Shown here: positions 23,468 to 32,292 of the stretch, piece after piece | How positions within the stretch are numbered: the first letter of the stretch is position 1 | Layout of the letters: each line of letters starts with the position of its first letter | Source of the DNA: Xanthomonas sp. DAR 80977 | GTDB taxonomy: Bacteria; Pseudomonadota; Gammaproteobacteria; Xanthomonadales; Xanthomonadaceae | Length of the DNA stretch: 64,000 bases | Assembly (NCBI RefSeq): GCF_041240605.1 | Contig: NZ_CP162487.1 | Coordinates: forward strand, 3,975,001 to 4,039,000 | Reading direction: 5' to 3' | The notes under the pieces: generated by a model | Seen by the model: the letters and a program-made list of their open reading frames with translations, nothing else | What the model was told of the DNA's origin: nothing | The model's database searches: none | Made by a program: the position numbers and the translations under genes

Positions 23468-25909
23468 TCATTCGGCGCGCAACGCCTGCATCGGCGGCAC
23501 CCGGGCCGCACGCCGCGCCGGCCCCAGCGCCGCGAGCAGGCCGGCTGCCGCCAGCACCAGCAACACCGCGCCGATCGCCAGCGGATCGGCCACCCGCACC
23601 TCGAACAGGAAACGCTGCAGCAGCCGCGACAACGCCATCGCCACGCCCAGGCCCAGCAGCAGCCCTACCCCGATCTGCACGCCGGCCTCGCCCAGCACCT
23701 GCCGCCGCAGCCGCGCCGGCGGCGCGCCGAGCGCGGCGCGCACGCCGAATTCGTGCTGGCGCGCGGCCACCGCCACCGCCATCACCGCGTACAGGCCGAC
23801 CGCGGCCAGCAGCAGCGCCAGCGCCGCGAACAGGCCGACCAGCAGCAGGTTGAGTTTCTGCTCGCCGGTGGTGGTGGCGACCAGGGCCTGCATCGACTGC
23901 AGGTCGGCGATCGGCTGCTGCGGCGCCACTTCGCCGATCGCCGCGCGCAGCGCGCGCTCGTCCACGCCCGTCGCGCCCGCATGCAGCCGCAGCGCATAGG
24001 TCAGCGCGCCGAAGCTGCGCATGATCCGCCACATCGGCTCGCTCATCTGCGCCAGCGGCTGGTACACCGTCGGCTCCGGCGGCTCGGCCGGGCTGGTGTG
24101 GCGCACGTCGCCGACCACGCCGACCACCCGCATCGACAAACGGTGGTTGTCGCCGTCGTCGGGGACGGTCACGATCTTGCCGAGCGCCTGCCCGTGCAGA
24201 TAGCGCTCCGCGAACGAGGCGCTGACCAGGCAGACGTTCTCGGCGCCGGCCACATCGCCGTCGGCGATGCCGCGGCCGGCCAGCAACGGGATACGGAACA
24301 CCTCCAGGAACTGCGCCGTGACCACGCGGTACTGGCTATCGAGGGAGGGACCGCCGTCCACCTCCACGCTCCAGCTCAGCCGCGTCGCCGTCGGCGGATT
24401 GCTGGAGACGCCGACGCGTTCGATGCCCGGCACCTGCTGCAGCCGCGCGACGATGCGCCGCGCCTGCTCCACCGCGTCCTGCGCCGCGGCATAGCGCTCC
24501 TTCACCGGCGACAGGGTGAAGACCACGGCCGAGCGGCTTTCGAAGCCCATCGGCACCTCCGCCAGTTTTTGCAGGGTGCGCGTGAACAGCGCCGCGCCGA
24601 TCAGCAACACCACCGCGATGGCCACCTGCGCGATCACCAGGGCGCGGCCGAGGCGGCCGGCCTGCAGGCTCCAGCCGCCACGGCCGCCGCCGGCCAGCTC
24701 CGCCAGCAGATGGCGGCGGCGGCCGCGCACGATGCCCAGCGCCGCGGCCAGCAGCGCCGTGGCGCCGCCGGCGAGCAGCGCGAACAGCACGCTGGCGCCG
24801 CTCAGGTGCGCGGCCTCGCCGCGCATCCACAACAGCGGCACCCAGCCCCCGAGCAGGCGCAGGCCGAGCCAGGCCAGGGCCAGCCCGGCCACGCTGCCGA
24901 GCACGCCGATCAGCACGCCTTCGGCCAGCGCCGGCAGGCTCAGCCGCGTCCACGGTGCGCCCAGCGCGGCGCGCACCGCAATGTCGTGGCTGCGGCCCAG
25001 CGCGCGCAGCAGCATCAGGCTGGTCAGGTTGATCGCGGCGATCAGCAGCACGCAGGCGGCCGCGGCGAAGAACAGCCACAGCGTGTTGCCGCTGTAGGCG
25101 CTGTACAGGCTGCCCTGCAACGGCAACGCGTTCGGCGGGTCACGCTGCAGCTCGCGCCACCAGTCGTCGGTCATGTACGGACTGCCGCGCAGCACGCCCA
25201 GAATCACCCCCGCGGTCTGCGCGGAGGCGGCGGCCACACTGACGCCCGGACGCAGGCGCGCCACGATGATCTCGTTGGTGGACAGATTGGTCGCGGCCAG
25301 GTCCGGCTGCATGTTGCGGACCACGTCGAACGGCTCGGCCCAGGGAAAGTCCGCCGGCAACACGCCGACGATCTGCACCGGCGTGCCCTCCACCTGCAGC
25401 GTGCGCCCCACCGCCGCCGGATCGCCGCCGAGATAGCGCTGCCAGAAACGATGCGCCAGGATCACCGCCTGCGGTCCGCCGGGCCGGCTTTCCTCGGCGT
25501 TGAAGTTGCGGCCCGCCGCCATCGGCAACCCCAAGGTGCGCAGGAACCCCTCGTCGGCGCTGATCGCCGCGACCACTTCGCTGGTGTCGCCGCGGGCGAT
25601 GTTGGCCGGCACCGGAAACCCGCGCAGGATGCCGATGGACTGCAGGGCGGACAGGCGCCGCAGCGGCGGGTAATAGCCCGGCGCGGCGACGTTGTGGCCG
25701 CCGTCGACCGGTTTGCCCAATGTGACCAGTTGCTGCGCCTGCGGGAACGGCAGCGGTTTCAGCAAGGCCTGGTCGAGCAGCGCGAACACCGCGGTGGTGG
25801 TGGCCACGCCCAGCGCCAGGGTCAGCATCGCCAGCAGCAGGTAGCCGGGCCTGCGCGCCAGCGCGCGCCAGGATTGCCGCGCCTCGGCCCAATGGATGGC
25901 GGCGCTCAT
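23468..25909 (-). CDS. MacB/FtsX-type ABC permease
   Basis: 813 residues with a duplicated layout: a membrane helix ('GYLLLAMLTLALGVATTTAVFALLDQ'), a periplasmic MacB core domain, three helices of FtsX type ('LWLFFAAAACVLLIAAINLTSLML' onward), then a second helix, second periplasmic domain and final FtsX triplet ending 'RAARVPPMQALRAE'. This is the ADOP/MacB double-unit permease seen in acidobacteria and xanthomonads. It has no ATPase of its own; the ATPase is encoded just upstream, overlapping by ATGA. With the HlyD protein it should form a mechanotransmission exporter for a peptide, antibiotic or lipoprotein. I saw no outer-membrane TolC gene here. Confidence 0.9.
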   Translation of the reverse strand: MSAAIHWAEARQSWRALARRPGYLLLAMLTLALGVATTTAVFALLDQALLKPLPFPQAQQLVTLGKPVDGGHNVAAPGYYPPLRRLSALQSIGILRGFPVPANIARGDTSEVVAAISADEGFLRTLGLPMAAGRNFNAEESRPGGPQAVILAHRFWQRYLGGDPAAVGRTLQVEGTPVQIVGVLPADFPWAEPFDVVRNMQPDLAATNLSTNEIIVARLRPGVSVAAASAQTAGVILGVLRGSPYMTDDWWRELQRDPPNALPLQGSLYSAYSGNTLWLFFAAAACVLLIAAINLTSLMLLRALGRSHDIAVRAALGAPWTRLSLPALAEGVLIGVLGSVAGLALAWLGLRLLGGWVPLLWMRGEAAHLSGASVLFALLAGGATALLAAALGIVRGRRRHLLAELAGGGRGGWSLQAGRLGRALVIAQVAIAVVLLIGAALFTRTLQKLAEVPMGFESRSAVVFTLSPVKERYAAAQDAVEQARRIVARLQQVPGIERVGVSSNPPTATRLSWSVEVDGGPSLDSQYRVVTAQFLEVFRIPLLAGRGIADGDVAGAENVCLVSASFAERYLHGQALGKIVTVPDDGDNHRLSMRVVGVVGDVRHTSPAEPPEPTVYQPLAQMSEPMWRIMRSFGALTYALRLHAGATGVDERALRAAIGEVAPQQPIADLQSMQALVATTTGEQKLNLLLVGLFAALALLLAAVGLYAVMAVAVAARQHEFGVRAALGAPPARLRRQVLGEAGVQIGVGLLLGLGVAMALSRLLQRFLFEVRVADPLAIGAVLLVLAAAGLLAALGPARRAARVPPMQALRAE

Positions 25910-26676
25910 CGCGCCGGCTCCGCGGCGCGCACCGGCAACGCCACGTCCTGCTCGTGGCGCAGCCGCTCGAAGGTGTCCTCGTCGACGATGCGCCCGTCGA
26001 GCATGTGCACGATGCGCTGCGCGCGCCGCGCGAACGCCGCATCGTGGGTAACCATGCACAAGGTGGTGCCGTTGTCGTGCAGCTGTTCCAGCAGCTGCAT
26101 CACCGCCTCGCCGTTGCGCGTGTCGAGATTGCCGGTGGGTTCGTCGGCGAGCAGGATCGACGGATTGCCGGCCAGCGCGCGCGCCACCGCCACACGCTGC
26201 TGCTGGCCGCCGGACAGCTGCCCCGGATAGTGCCTGTGGCGATGGTGCATGCCGACCAGTTCCAGCACTTCGCGCACGCGCTGGCGGATCTTTCCGCGCT
26301 CGGCGCCGTCGCGGTAGGTCAGCGGCAGCGCCACGTTCTCTTCCACGGTGAGGTCGGCGATCAGGTTGAAGGCCTGGAAGATGAAGCCGATCTCGGCATT
26401 GCGGATGCGCGCGCGGCCGATCGCGTCCAGCTCGGCGACGCTGCGGCCGTTGAGCCGGTAGCTGCCGCCGCTGGGCGCATCGAGCAGGCCGAGGATCGAC
26501 AGCAGGGTCGATTTGCCGCAGCCAGACGGGCCGGTGATGGCGACGAAATCGCCGCGCGCCACGTCCAGCGCGATCTCGGCCAAGGCGTGGGTCTCCACTT
26601 CCTCGGTATGGAACACCTTGCCCAGCCCGTGCAGGCGGATCAGCGGCTCGGCGGAAGTTGCGGCAACGTCGGTCAT
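25906..26676 (-). CDS. ABC transporter ATPase (MacB/LolD type)
   Basis: 256 residues. Walker A 'GPSGCGKSTLLSILGLLDAPSGG', Q-loop 'FIFQAFNLIADLTVEENVALPL', signature 'LSGGQQQRVAVARALAGNPSILLADEPTGNLD' and the switch His in 'VTHDAAFARRA' are all intact. The 'NLIADLTVEENV' and 'DEPTGNLDTRNGEAVM' segments are typical of the MacB/LolD/FtsE class that powers FtsX-like permeases. It overlaps the permease start by four bases and follows the HlyD gene by 21 bp, so the three form one export system. Confidence 0.95.
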   Translation of the reverse strand: MTDVAATSAEPLIRLHGLGKVFHTEEVETHALAEIALDVARGDFVAITGPSGCGKSTLLSILGLLDAPSGGSYRLNGRSVAELDAIGRARIRNAEIGFIFQAFNLIADLTVEENVALPLTYRDGAERGKIRQRVREVLELVGMHHRHRHYPGQLSGGQQQRVAVARALAGNPSILLADEPTGNLDTRNGEAVMQLLEQLHDNGTTLCMVTHDAAFARRAQRIVHMLDGRIVDEDTFERLRHEQDVALPVRAAEPAR

Positions 26677-26697
26677 GCGGGTGCTCTCCTGATGGCG

Positions 26698-27948
26698 CTA
26701 GCGTAAGCGCAGGGTGTCGTAGGCGTTCCACTGGCTGGTGTCGGACAGCACGACCTGGTCGCCGGCGCGCAGGCCGGCGCGCACTTCGATGCGGTCGCTG
26801 GAGGCGGCGCCGAAGCGCACGCGGATGCGCTGCGCGCGGTCGCCGCCGTCGCGCAGCACGAACAGGTCGCCGGCGGCGTTCGGCGCGGCCAGCGCCGGGC
26901 GCGGAATGCTGACCACGTCGCGCAGGGTGCCGAGCACGATGCGCCCGTCCACCGACAGGTCCGGGCGCACGCCCGGCGGCAGCGGCGGCGCCAGCCGCAC
27001 GTCGACCACCACGCTGCCGCTGCGCACCGCCGGATCGATCCGCGCCACCTGCCCGCGCACCACGCCGTTGTGCGTGTCCACCGCGACCGGCAGGCCGTCG
27101 ATCACGTCCTTGGCCAGCACCTCGGGCACCTGCAGCCGCGCCAGCAGGTCGTCCGGGCGCGCGACCCGCGCCAGCTTGGCGCCAACCTCGACGCGCTGGC
27201 CGGGTTCCACGTCCACCTGCTGCAGGATGCCGGCGCTGCCGGCGCGCACCTGCAGCGAGGCGGCCTGTTGCGCGGCGATGGCCAGCGCGCTGGCGGCCTG
27301 CGCGCGCCGCGCCTGGGCGGCGCGCAGCTGCGCGGCCATGTTCTGGCGGAAGGCGGCCACGCGCTGGGTTTCGATGCCGGCGCGGCCGCGCTGCTGGGCT
27401 TCGACGATCTGGCTCTGGGTCAGGTCGATCGCCGAGATCGCGCCGCCGTCGTGGCCGCGCCGGTAGGCCTGCGCCTTGATCTGCGCGATCTGCAGATCGG
27501 ACTGGGCCTGCGCCTGCAGCGCCTGCTGGTCCAGCAGTTGCGAGGCCAGCGCGGCATGCAGCGCGGCCAAGTCGGCATCGGCGCCGGCCAGTGCGGCGCG
27601 GGCGCGGTCCAGGCCGGCGTCCAATTCGGGATTGGCCAGTTGCAGGATCAGCGTGTCCGCCTGCACCCGCGCGCCGGCATCGGCCAGTTGCTGCTGCACC
27701 GTGGCGGTGGCGCCGGCGGTGATCCAGCGGATCTGCCGCGGCACCAGCACGCCGTTGGCGCGGATCTCGCGGCGCATCTCGCCGCGCGTGGCCGCATCGA
27801 TCCACAGCTCGTTGCGCGCCACGCGCGGTGAGGCGCGGCCGGCGCCCAGCGCCGCCACGCCCAGCAGCACGATGGCGGCGGCGGCCAGCGCCAGCCAACG
27901 GCGCCGCTGGCGCCAGAACGAACGATGCGGAGACTTCGCGATATCCAT
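26698..27948 (-). CDS. HlyD/MacA-family periplasmic adaptor
   Basis: 416 residues. A basic N-tail and a membrane anchor ('WLALAAAAIVLLGVAALGAG') are followed by a lipoyl/barrel segment ('GVLVPRQIRWITAGATATVQQQLADAGARVQADTLILQL'), a long alpha-helical hairpin rich in Ala/Gln (about residues 110-230), the returning half-lipoyl ('RAGSAGILQQVDVEPGQRVEVGAKLARVARP') and beta-barrel and membrane-proximal domains. It should link the MacB-like permease to an outer-membrane channel. I take ATG 27948; ATG 27954 adds two residues. A sigma-54 promoter-like site ends only 12 bases upstream, which would put transcription start at the ATG itself (see findings). Confidence 0.88.
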   Translation of the reverse strand: MDIAKSPHRSFWRQRRRWLALAAAAIVLLGVAALGAGRASPRVARNELWIDAATRGEMRREIRANGVLVPRQIRWITAGATATVQQQLADAGARVQADTLILQLANPELDAGLDRARAALAGADADLAALHAALASQLLDQQALQAQAQSDLQIAQIKAQAYRRGHDGGAISAIDLTQSQIVEAQQRGRAGIETQRVAAFRQNMAAQLRAAQARRAQAASALAIAAQQAASLQVRAGSAGILQQVDVEPGQRVEVGAKLARVARPDDLLARLQVPEVLAKDVIDGLPVAVDTHNGVVRGQVARIDPAVRSGSVVVDVRLAPPLPPGVRPDLSVDGRIVLGTLRDVVSIPRPALAAPNAAGDLFVLRDGGDRAQRIRVRFGAASSDRIEVRAGLRAGDQVVLSDTSQWNAYDTLRLR

Positions 27949-27959
27949 GGGCATTGCAG

Positions 27960-27975
27960 AGCAGGCCGCATGCCA
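27960..27975 (-). promoter_or_regulatory. Sigma-54-like -24/-12 element before the ABC/two-component operon
   Basis: On the minus strand TGGCATG-CGGC-CTGCT matches the consensus TGGCACG-N4-TTGCW at 10 of 12 positions, with the invariant GG and GC at exact spacing. The predicted start falls on the annotated ATG, so either the mRNA is leaderless or the match is fortuitous. Confidence 0.45.
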
Positions 27976-28098
27976 ATCGACGAAGCGCCATAACCCATTG
28001 AAACGCTTGCACATCGCCCGCGTCGGGCACGGCCGCCGCGTCCGCAAGCGGACGCGCGCCGACCGATTACGGACAGTTGCGCGGCGAACCGCGCGCGC

Positions 28099-29049
28099 TC
28101 AACGCTTTTCGAGCGACGCGCGGTAGTGCAGCAAGGCTTCCGGTTCGTCGGTCTGGAACGCGCCGATCCCGTCGCGGTACAGCCGCCCCCACACCGCATC
28201 CGGATCGCGCACCGCGTCGGCGTCGCCGCCGTAGCCGGCGACGAACCCTTCCCACAGCGTGTTGACCAGCAGCCGCACGTGCTGCTGCCTGGCCAGCGCG
28301 GCCAGCGCCGGCAACTGCTCGGCGCGCATCCGCGGCAGTTCGATCGCCACCGGGCGGACCTTGCCGCCGATCTGGGTGCGCACGGTCTGCAGCAGGTCGT
28401 CGGTGCCTGGCGGATTGAGCAGCACCGGGGTGAAGTTGATCCGGTCGAACGGCGGCAGCGACGCCAGCGGCTGGCTGTACACGCCGACCTCGGTCTTGAG
28501 CACCACCTGGCGCTCCATGCCGGCGCGCCGCACCGCGTCCGCCACTTCCGAATAGATCGGCGCCTTGACGTCGAGATTGAGCAGGATCCGGCCCTTGGCC
28601 GCGGCCAGCATCTGCTCCAGGGTCAGCGGATGCTGGTCGGTGAGCGCGGCATCGGCGCCGCCCTCGTCGTCGCGCAACCGCAGCCGCGACAGCTGCGCCC
28701 AGGTCAGCTCGGCGACCTTGCCGCTGCCGTCGGTGGTGCGCTCGACGGTGGCGTCGTGGAACATCACCAGGGTGCCGTCGGCGGCGCGGCGGATGTCGGT
28801 CTCGAGCATGTCCACGCCCATCGCCACGCAGCGCTCCAGGCCGGCCAGCGAGTTCTCCGGCGCATGGCCGGGGAAGCCGTGCGCGGGCGCCGGATTGTGG
28901 CAGCCGCGATGGGCGACGACGAAGATGCCGCCGTCGGGATCGGCCAGGCGCGCCTGGATCGCCGCGCTGGCGTCGGCGTTGGCGGCCGCAGTGGCGGGAC
29001 CGGCCAGGGCGCTGCCCAGCAACAGCAGCGGCAACAGGGAAGATGTCAT
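28099..29049 (-). CDS. Secreted glycerophosphodiester phosphodiesterase
   Basis: 316 residues with a signal peptide (MTSSLLPLLLLGSALAGPAT, cleavage after AA). The GDPD TIM barrel shows 'VAHRGCHNPAPAHGFPGHAPENSL' (metal-binding His-Arg and Glu), 'DMLETDIRRAADGTLVMFHDATVERTTDG' (E, D and catalytic His) and 'FQTDEPEALL' at the end. It hydrolyses glycerophosphodiesters in the periplasm to glycerol-3-phosphate and an alcohol, supplying phosphate and carbon. It lies 30 bp after the TonB receptor gene on the same strand, suggesting the receptor brings in the substrate. Cys and the PAHGFPG insertion after HRG make it a divergent member. Confidence 0.92.
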   Translation of the reverse strand: MTSSLLPLLLLGSALAGPATAAANADASAAIQARLADPDGGIFVVAHRGCHNPAPAHGFPGHAPENSLAGLERCVAMGVDMLETDIRRAADGTLVMFHDATVERTTDGSGKVAELTWAQLSRLRLRDDEGGADAALTDQHPLTLEQMLAAAKGRILLNLDVKAPIYSEVADAVRRAGMERQVVLKTEVGVYSQPLASLPPFDRINFTPVLLNPPGTDDLLQTVRTQIGGKVRPVAIELPRMRAEQLPALAALARQQHVRLLVNTLWEGFVAGYGGDADAVRDPDAVWGRLYRDGIGAFQTDEPEALLHYRASLEKR

Positions 29050-29079
29050 GGCAACAGGAATCCGAAAGATGGAAAGGCG

Positions 29080-31947
29080 TTAGAGAGACGGCGTGAAGCG
29101 AATGCCGAACCAGTACGTGGTCGGCACCGAGTAGGTGTCCTTCAACAGGTTCTCGCCCGGCCCGGTCACGCTGGTGATGCGGCTGTGGGTGACGTTGCCG
29201 ACCTGGCCGACCACGCTGACCTGCCTGTTGATCGCATAGGTCGCCGACAGGTCCAGCTGCGAGCGCGGCGACCAGTACAGGTCCTGCCAGTCGATGTTGC
29301 TGACGATGGCGCGCAAGGCCTTGCCCTGGCGGTTGTAGGCCGCGCGCAGTTCCAGCCCGCCGACGCTGTAGAACAGCGAGGCGTTGGCGGTGTAGCCGGG
29401 CTGGCCGACCAAGCGATCGACGCTGCGCTGGCGCTGGCTCACGTTCGGCGCGCTGCCGACGCTGTACGGCACGTCCATGCCGCCGTCGAGCAAGGCCAGG
29501 TTGGCGCTGGCGCCCAGTCCGGACAGCGCCGGCACGCCGGGCAGCAGGGTGTTGAGCACCGCGCTCAGTTCCAGGCCGCGCACGTGCGCCCTGGAAGCGT
29601 TGGCCGGGGTGCTGATCAGCACGTTCGAATAGGTGGTGCCGTTGAAGCTGAACTGGTCGGTGCGCGACAGGGTGAAGATCTCGTCCTGGATGCGCTTGTT
29701 GAATACCGCCGCGGCGAGCATGCCGTCGACATCGTCGGGCAGGCGCCATTCCAGCGACAGGTCCAGGTTGGTCGAGATGCGCGGCTTGATGTCCGGATTG
29801 CCCACGGTCACGGTCACGCCCTGCGCATTGGGATTGCCGGCGTCGGTGCTGTTGACGAAGCCGATCGAGGTGCGCGCGGCGTAGGCGTCGTACGGCGGGC
29901 GGCCGAGCGTGCGACTGGCGCCGGCGCGCAGGTCGAGGCGCTCGCTGAGGTGGTAGGTCATGATCGCCGACGGCAGCAGGTTGGCGTAGTGCGAATCGGT
30001 CGGCGCATCGACGTAGACGTACTTGCCGCTGGCCGTGTCCAGCTGGCGCTGGCGGCCGACGGTGGACTGGTCGGTGTCGTCGTAATGCAGGCCGGCCTCC
30101 ACGTTGAACGCCTCGGCGCGATAGCCGACCAGGCCGTAGGCGCCGAAGATCTTTTCGGTATGGCTGAAGTTGTCCTGGTTGCTGAAGGCCGACTGGTCGG
30201 TGCTGTTGAACGCGCTCAGCGGCGTGGACTGCAGCACGCGCCGCGCCTTGTCCGGGTCGATGGTGATCAGGTTCAGGCCCAGATAGCGCAGCGGCGCGTT
30301 CGACGGCGCCAGCACGTCGGCGATGTTCAGTGCCGGCGCGCTGCGGTTCGGCTCGTAGTCGTCGCGATGGATGTCGAACGACGGCTTGTCGGTGGTGTAG
30401 GACAGGCCGCCGCCGAAGCCCAGGCCGCGGTCCTGCTCGCCCTGGTTGAAGGCGTAGTCCAGGCGTCCGCTGAGGATGCGGTCGCGCGCGCTGCGCTTGT
30501 AGTCCGGGCGCCAGTACAACAGGCTGTAGTTGTCGTAGTCGGAGTACGCCTGCGGCGCCACCGGGAAGCGCTGGTTCAGCGCCGAGGTGTCGTAGCTGAA
30601 GGCGTAGTCGGCGCTGGGAACGACGGTGACGCCGGGGCCGGTCTGGCCGACCGCGACCGCCGCCGGGCGCGACGCGCCGGTGACGTACTTGAACATCTGG
30701 ATCGGCTCGTCATAGGTCGCATCCGACCACGAGCCGCGCGCGGACAGCACCTGATGGTCGTCCGGACGCCATTCCATGCCGGCCTGGCCGAGCTTGGTGC
30801 GGGTGGTGGTGACCTGGTTGGAATAGCCGACCTCGATGTCGCCGGCCGGATAGCTGCCGGAGGTCGCGGTCTGGTTGTAGACGCGGTTGCGGTTGCGCGG
30901 ATCGATGATCAGCTCGTTGCGCTGCATGTCGTCCTTGAAATAGTAGTAGCCGGCGGTGACGTAGGCCTGCAGGTCGGCGCTGGGGCGCGCCTCGAACTTG
31001 CCGGTCAGGCCGTAGCGGTCGCGCTTGTCCATCACGTACCAGTACTTGTCCTGCTGCGGCACCGCCCAGCCGTTGCCGAGATTGCTGCCGCTCTGCAGCA
31101 CGCCGCTGGCGTCGTAGAACCCGTAGTGCACCGTGTCGGTGGTCATGTGGGTTTCGGTGTAGCTGCTCAGCGTCTGGTAGTTGCCCGACAGGGTCAGGCC
31201 GTACTGCCGGTCGCTGCCGAAGGTGGTGCTGCCGGTGGCGCCGAGGCGATAGCCGGGATCGTCCTGGTCGCGCGGCTTGCCGACGTCGTTGGCGTGGCCC
31301 AGCGCGGCCTCGCTGGTGAAGAACGGCTTGCCGCCGTTCTCGAACGCGCTGCGCGTGCGCAGGTTGATCGCGCCGCCGGTGGCGTTGGGGTCCAGGTCGG
31401 GGGTGAAGGTCTTGACCACCTGCAGTTCGCTGACCATCGAGGCCGGCAGGATGTCCAGGCGCACGCCGCGGGTGATCGAGCCGAGCGTGCCGTTCGGCGT
31501 GCCCGGCGAGGCCACGGTCAGGCCGTCGATGGTGACGTTGTTGTAGGACGGGCCGAGGCCGCGCAGCACCGGCGTGGCGGCCTCGTCGCGCGGATGCTCG
31601 TTGTCGGTCGCCGGCAGCACCGACAGGCCGGGAATGCGGCGCAGCGCCTCGACGATGGTGGTGTCCGGCAGCGCGCGCACGTCGGTGGAACTGACCACGT
31701 CGGTGATGTTGGTGGCCGCGCGCTTGCTCTCGATCGCGGCGGCGTTGGCCTTGCGCACGCCGGTGACGACCACGCTGTCCAGGGTCTTGGCCGTCTCGGC
31801 AGCCGGCGGCGACGCGGCGGCGGTGGTCTCGTCCGTGGCGGCGGGCGGCAACGGCGTCGCCGCCTGCTGCGCGAGCGCGGCCTGGCAAGCGGCGGCAAGC
31901 AGGCACACCAGCAGGGCGCGCTGGTGGCAGTGGTGCGAACGCGTCAT
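29080..31947 (-). CDS. TonB-dependent outer-membrane receptor (paired with the phosphodiesterase)
   Basis: 955 residues. The signal peptide ends 'CQAALAQQ'; a TonB-box-like 'DSVVVTGVRKANAAAIESKR' precedes the plug ('VEALRRIPGLSVLPATDNEHPRDEAATPVLRGLGPSYNNVTIDGL'), and a beta-barrel follows. The 'SKR.A..I.DVVS..D' motif after the TonB box is that of the xanthomonad/caulobacter TonB receptor subfamily used for complex nutrients, not siderophores. The C-terminus is 'WFGIRFTPSL', lacking the usual terminal Phe. The start ATG at 31947 has GGGGAGACGAG upstream. Its substrate is unknown; the adjacent phosphodiesterase suggests a glycerophosphodiester or phosphoglycan. Confidence 0.92.
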   Translation of the reverse strand: MTRSHHCHQRALLVCLLAAACQAALAQQAATPLPPAATDETTAAASPPAAETAKTLDSVVVTGVRKANAAAIESKRAATNITDVVSSTDVRALPDTTIVEALRRIPGLSVLPATDNEHPRDEAATPVLRGLGPSYNNVTIDGLTVASPGTPNGTLGSITRGVRLDILPASMVSELQVVKTFTPDLDPNATGGAINLRTRSAFENGGKPFFTSEAALGHANDVGKPRDQDDPGYRLGATGSTTFGSDRQYGLTLSGNYQTLSSYTETHMTTDTVHYGFYDASGVLQSGSNLGNGWAVPQQDKYWYVMDKRDRYGLTGKFEARPSADLQAYVTAGYYYFKDDMQRNELIIDPRNRNRVYNQTATSGSYPAGDIEVGYSNQVTTTRTKLGQAGMEWRPDDHQVLSARGSWSDATYDEPIQMFKYVTGASRPAAVAVGQTGPGVTVVPSADYAFSYDTSALNQRFPVAPQAYSDYDNYSLLYWRPDYKRSARDRILSGRLDYAFNQGEQDRGLGFGGGLSYTTDKPSFDIHRDDYEPNRSAPALNIADVLAPSNAPLRYLGLNLITIDPDKARRVLQSTPLSAFNSTDQSAFSNQDNFSHTEKIFGAYGLVGYRAEAFNVEAGLHYDDTDQSTVGRQRQLDTASGKYVYVDAPTDSHYANLLPSAIMTYHLSERLDLRAGASRTLGRPPYDAYAARTSIGFVNSTDAGNPNAQGVTVTVGNPDIKPRISTNLDLSLEWRLPDDVDGMLAAAVFNKRIQDEIFTLSRTDQFSFNGTTYSNVLISTPANASRAHVRGLELSAVLNTLLPGVPALSGLGASANLALLDGGMDVPYSVGSAPNVSQRQRSVDRLVGQPGYTANASLFYSVGGLELRAAYNRQGKALRAIVSNIDWQDLYWSPRSQLDLSATYAINRQVSVVGQVGNVTHSRITSVTGPGENLLKDTYSVPTTYWFGIRFTPSL

Positions 31948-32207
31948 CTCGTCTCCCCTGGAAAGGTCGGAATGCAATTAATAACTTTAAAGTAGTTAAA
32001 TTTAATCGCGGGGAATGACAGGCCGATGGCACGCTGCGGACAGCGGCAAGCGCGCAGTGGGAGCGGCCGCGGAGCGGGCGTTGCGGGTGCCGGGCAGCGC
32101 GCGCCGAGTGGGCAGGAATGCCGTGCAAGCCGTCGCCGCTGACCGGGCGATGGCGGCGCAAGGCGTACGCCACGGCGTCGCGCCCCCGGCATCGTGCGTG
32201 CGCCAAA
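31948..32207. other. AT-rich upstream region of the TonB receptor gene
   Basis: The first 60 bases upstream of the receptor start are strongly AT-rich (TTAAATTTAAC and TTTAAAGTTATTAATTG on the minus strand), in contrast to the genome average, and probably hold its promoter and activator sites. The remaining 200 bp up to the hairpin at 32208 contain no recognisable gene. Confidence 0.5.
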
Positions 32208-32240
32208 ACGACGATAGGGCCGCAAGGGCCCTATCGTCGT
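32208..32240 (-). terminator. Rho-independent terminator of the alpha-2-macroglobulin gene
   Basis: Perfect 14-bp arms ACGACGATAGGGCC / GGCCCTATCGTCGT with a 5-base loop are followed on the minus strand by TTTT, about 55 bp after the gene's stop. Confidence 0.88.
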
Positions 32241-32292
32241 CTCCGTTCTTACCCGCGGCCTGCGCGCGGGCGCGCGCCCCGGCCGTCGCTCG

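Noticed and set aside
23468..28030. Apparent 1520-residue minus-strand protein fusing regions upstream of the permease
   Set aside because: The frame is merely open across the HlyD and ATPase genes, which are read in other frames with full motifs; the permease starts at 25909 with an ATGA overlap.
28126..31995. 1289-codon open frame on the plus strand
   Set aside because: It is the mirror of the phosphodiesterase and TonB receptor genes, which carry clear signal peptides and motifs.
32015..32021. CTGTCAT upstream of the TonB receptor, resembling a PhoB half-site
   Set aside because: Only one half-site; the second repeat 11 bp away is absent, so a Pho box is not supported.
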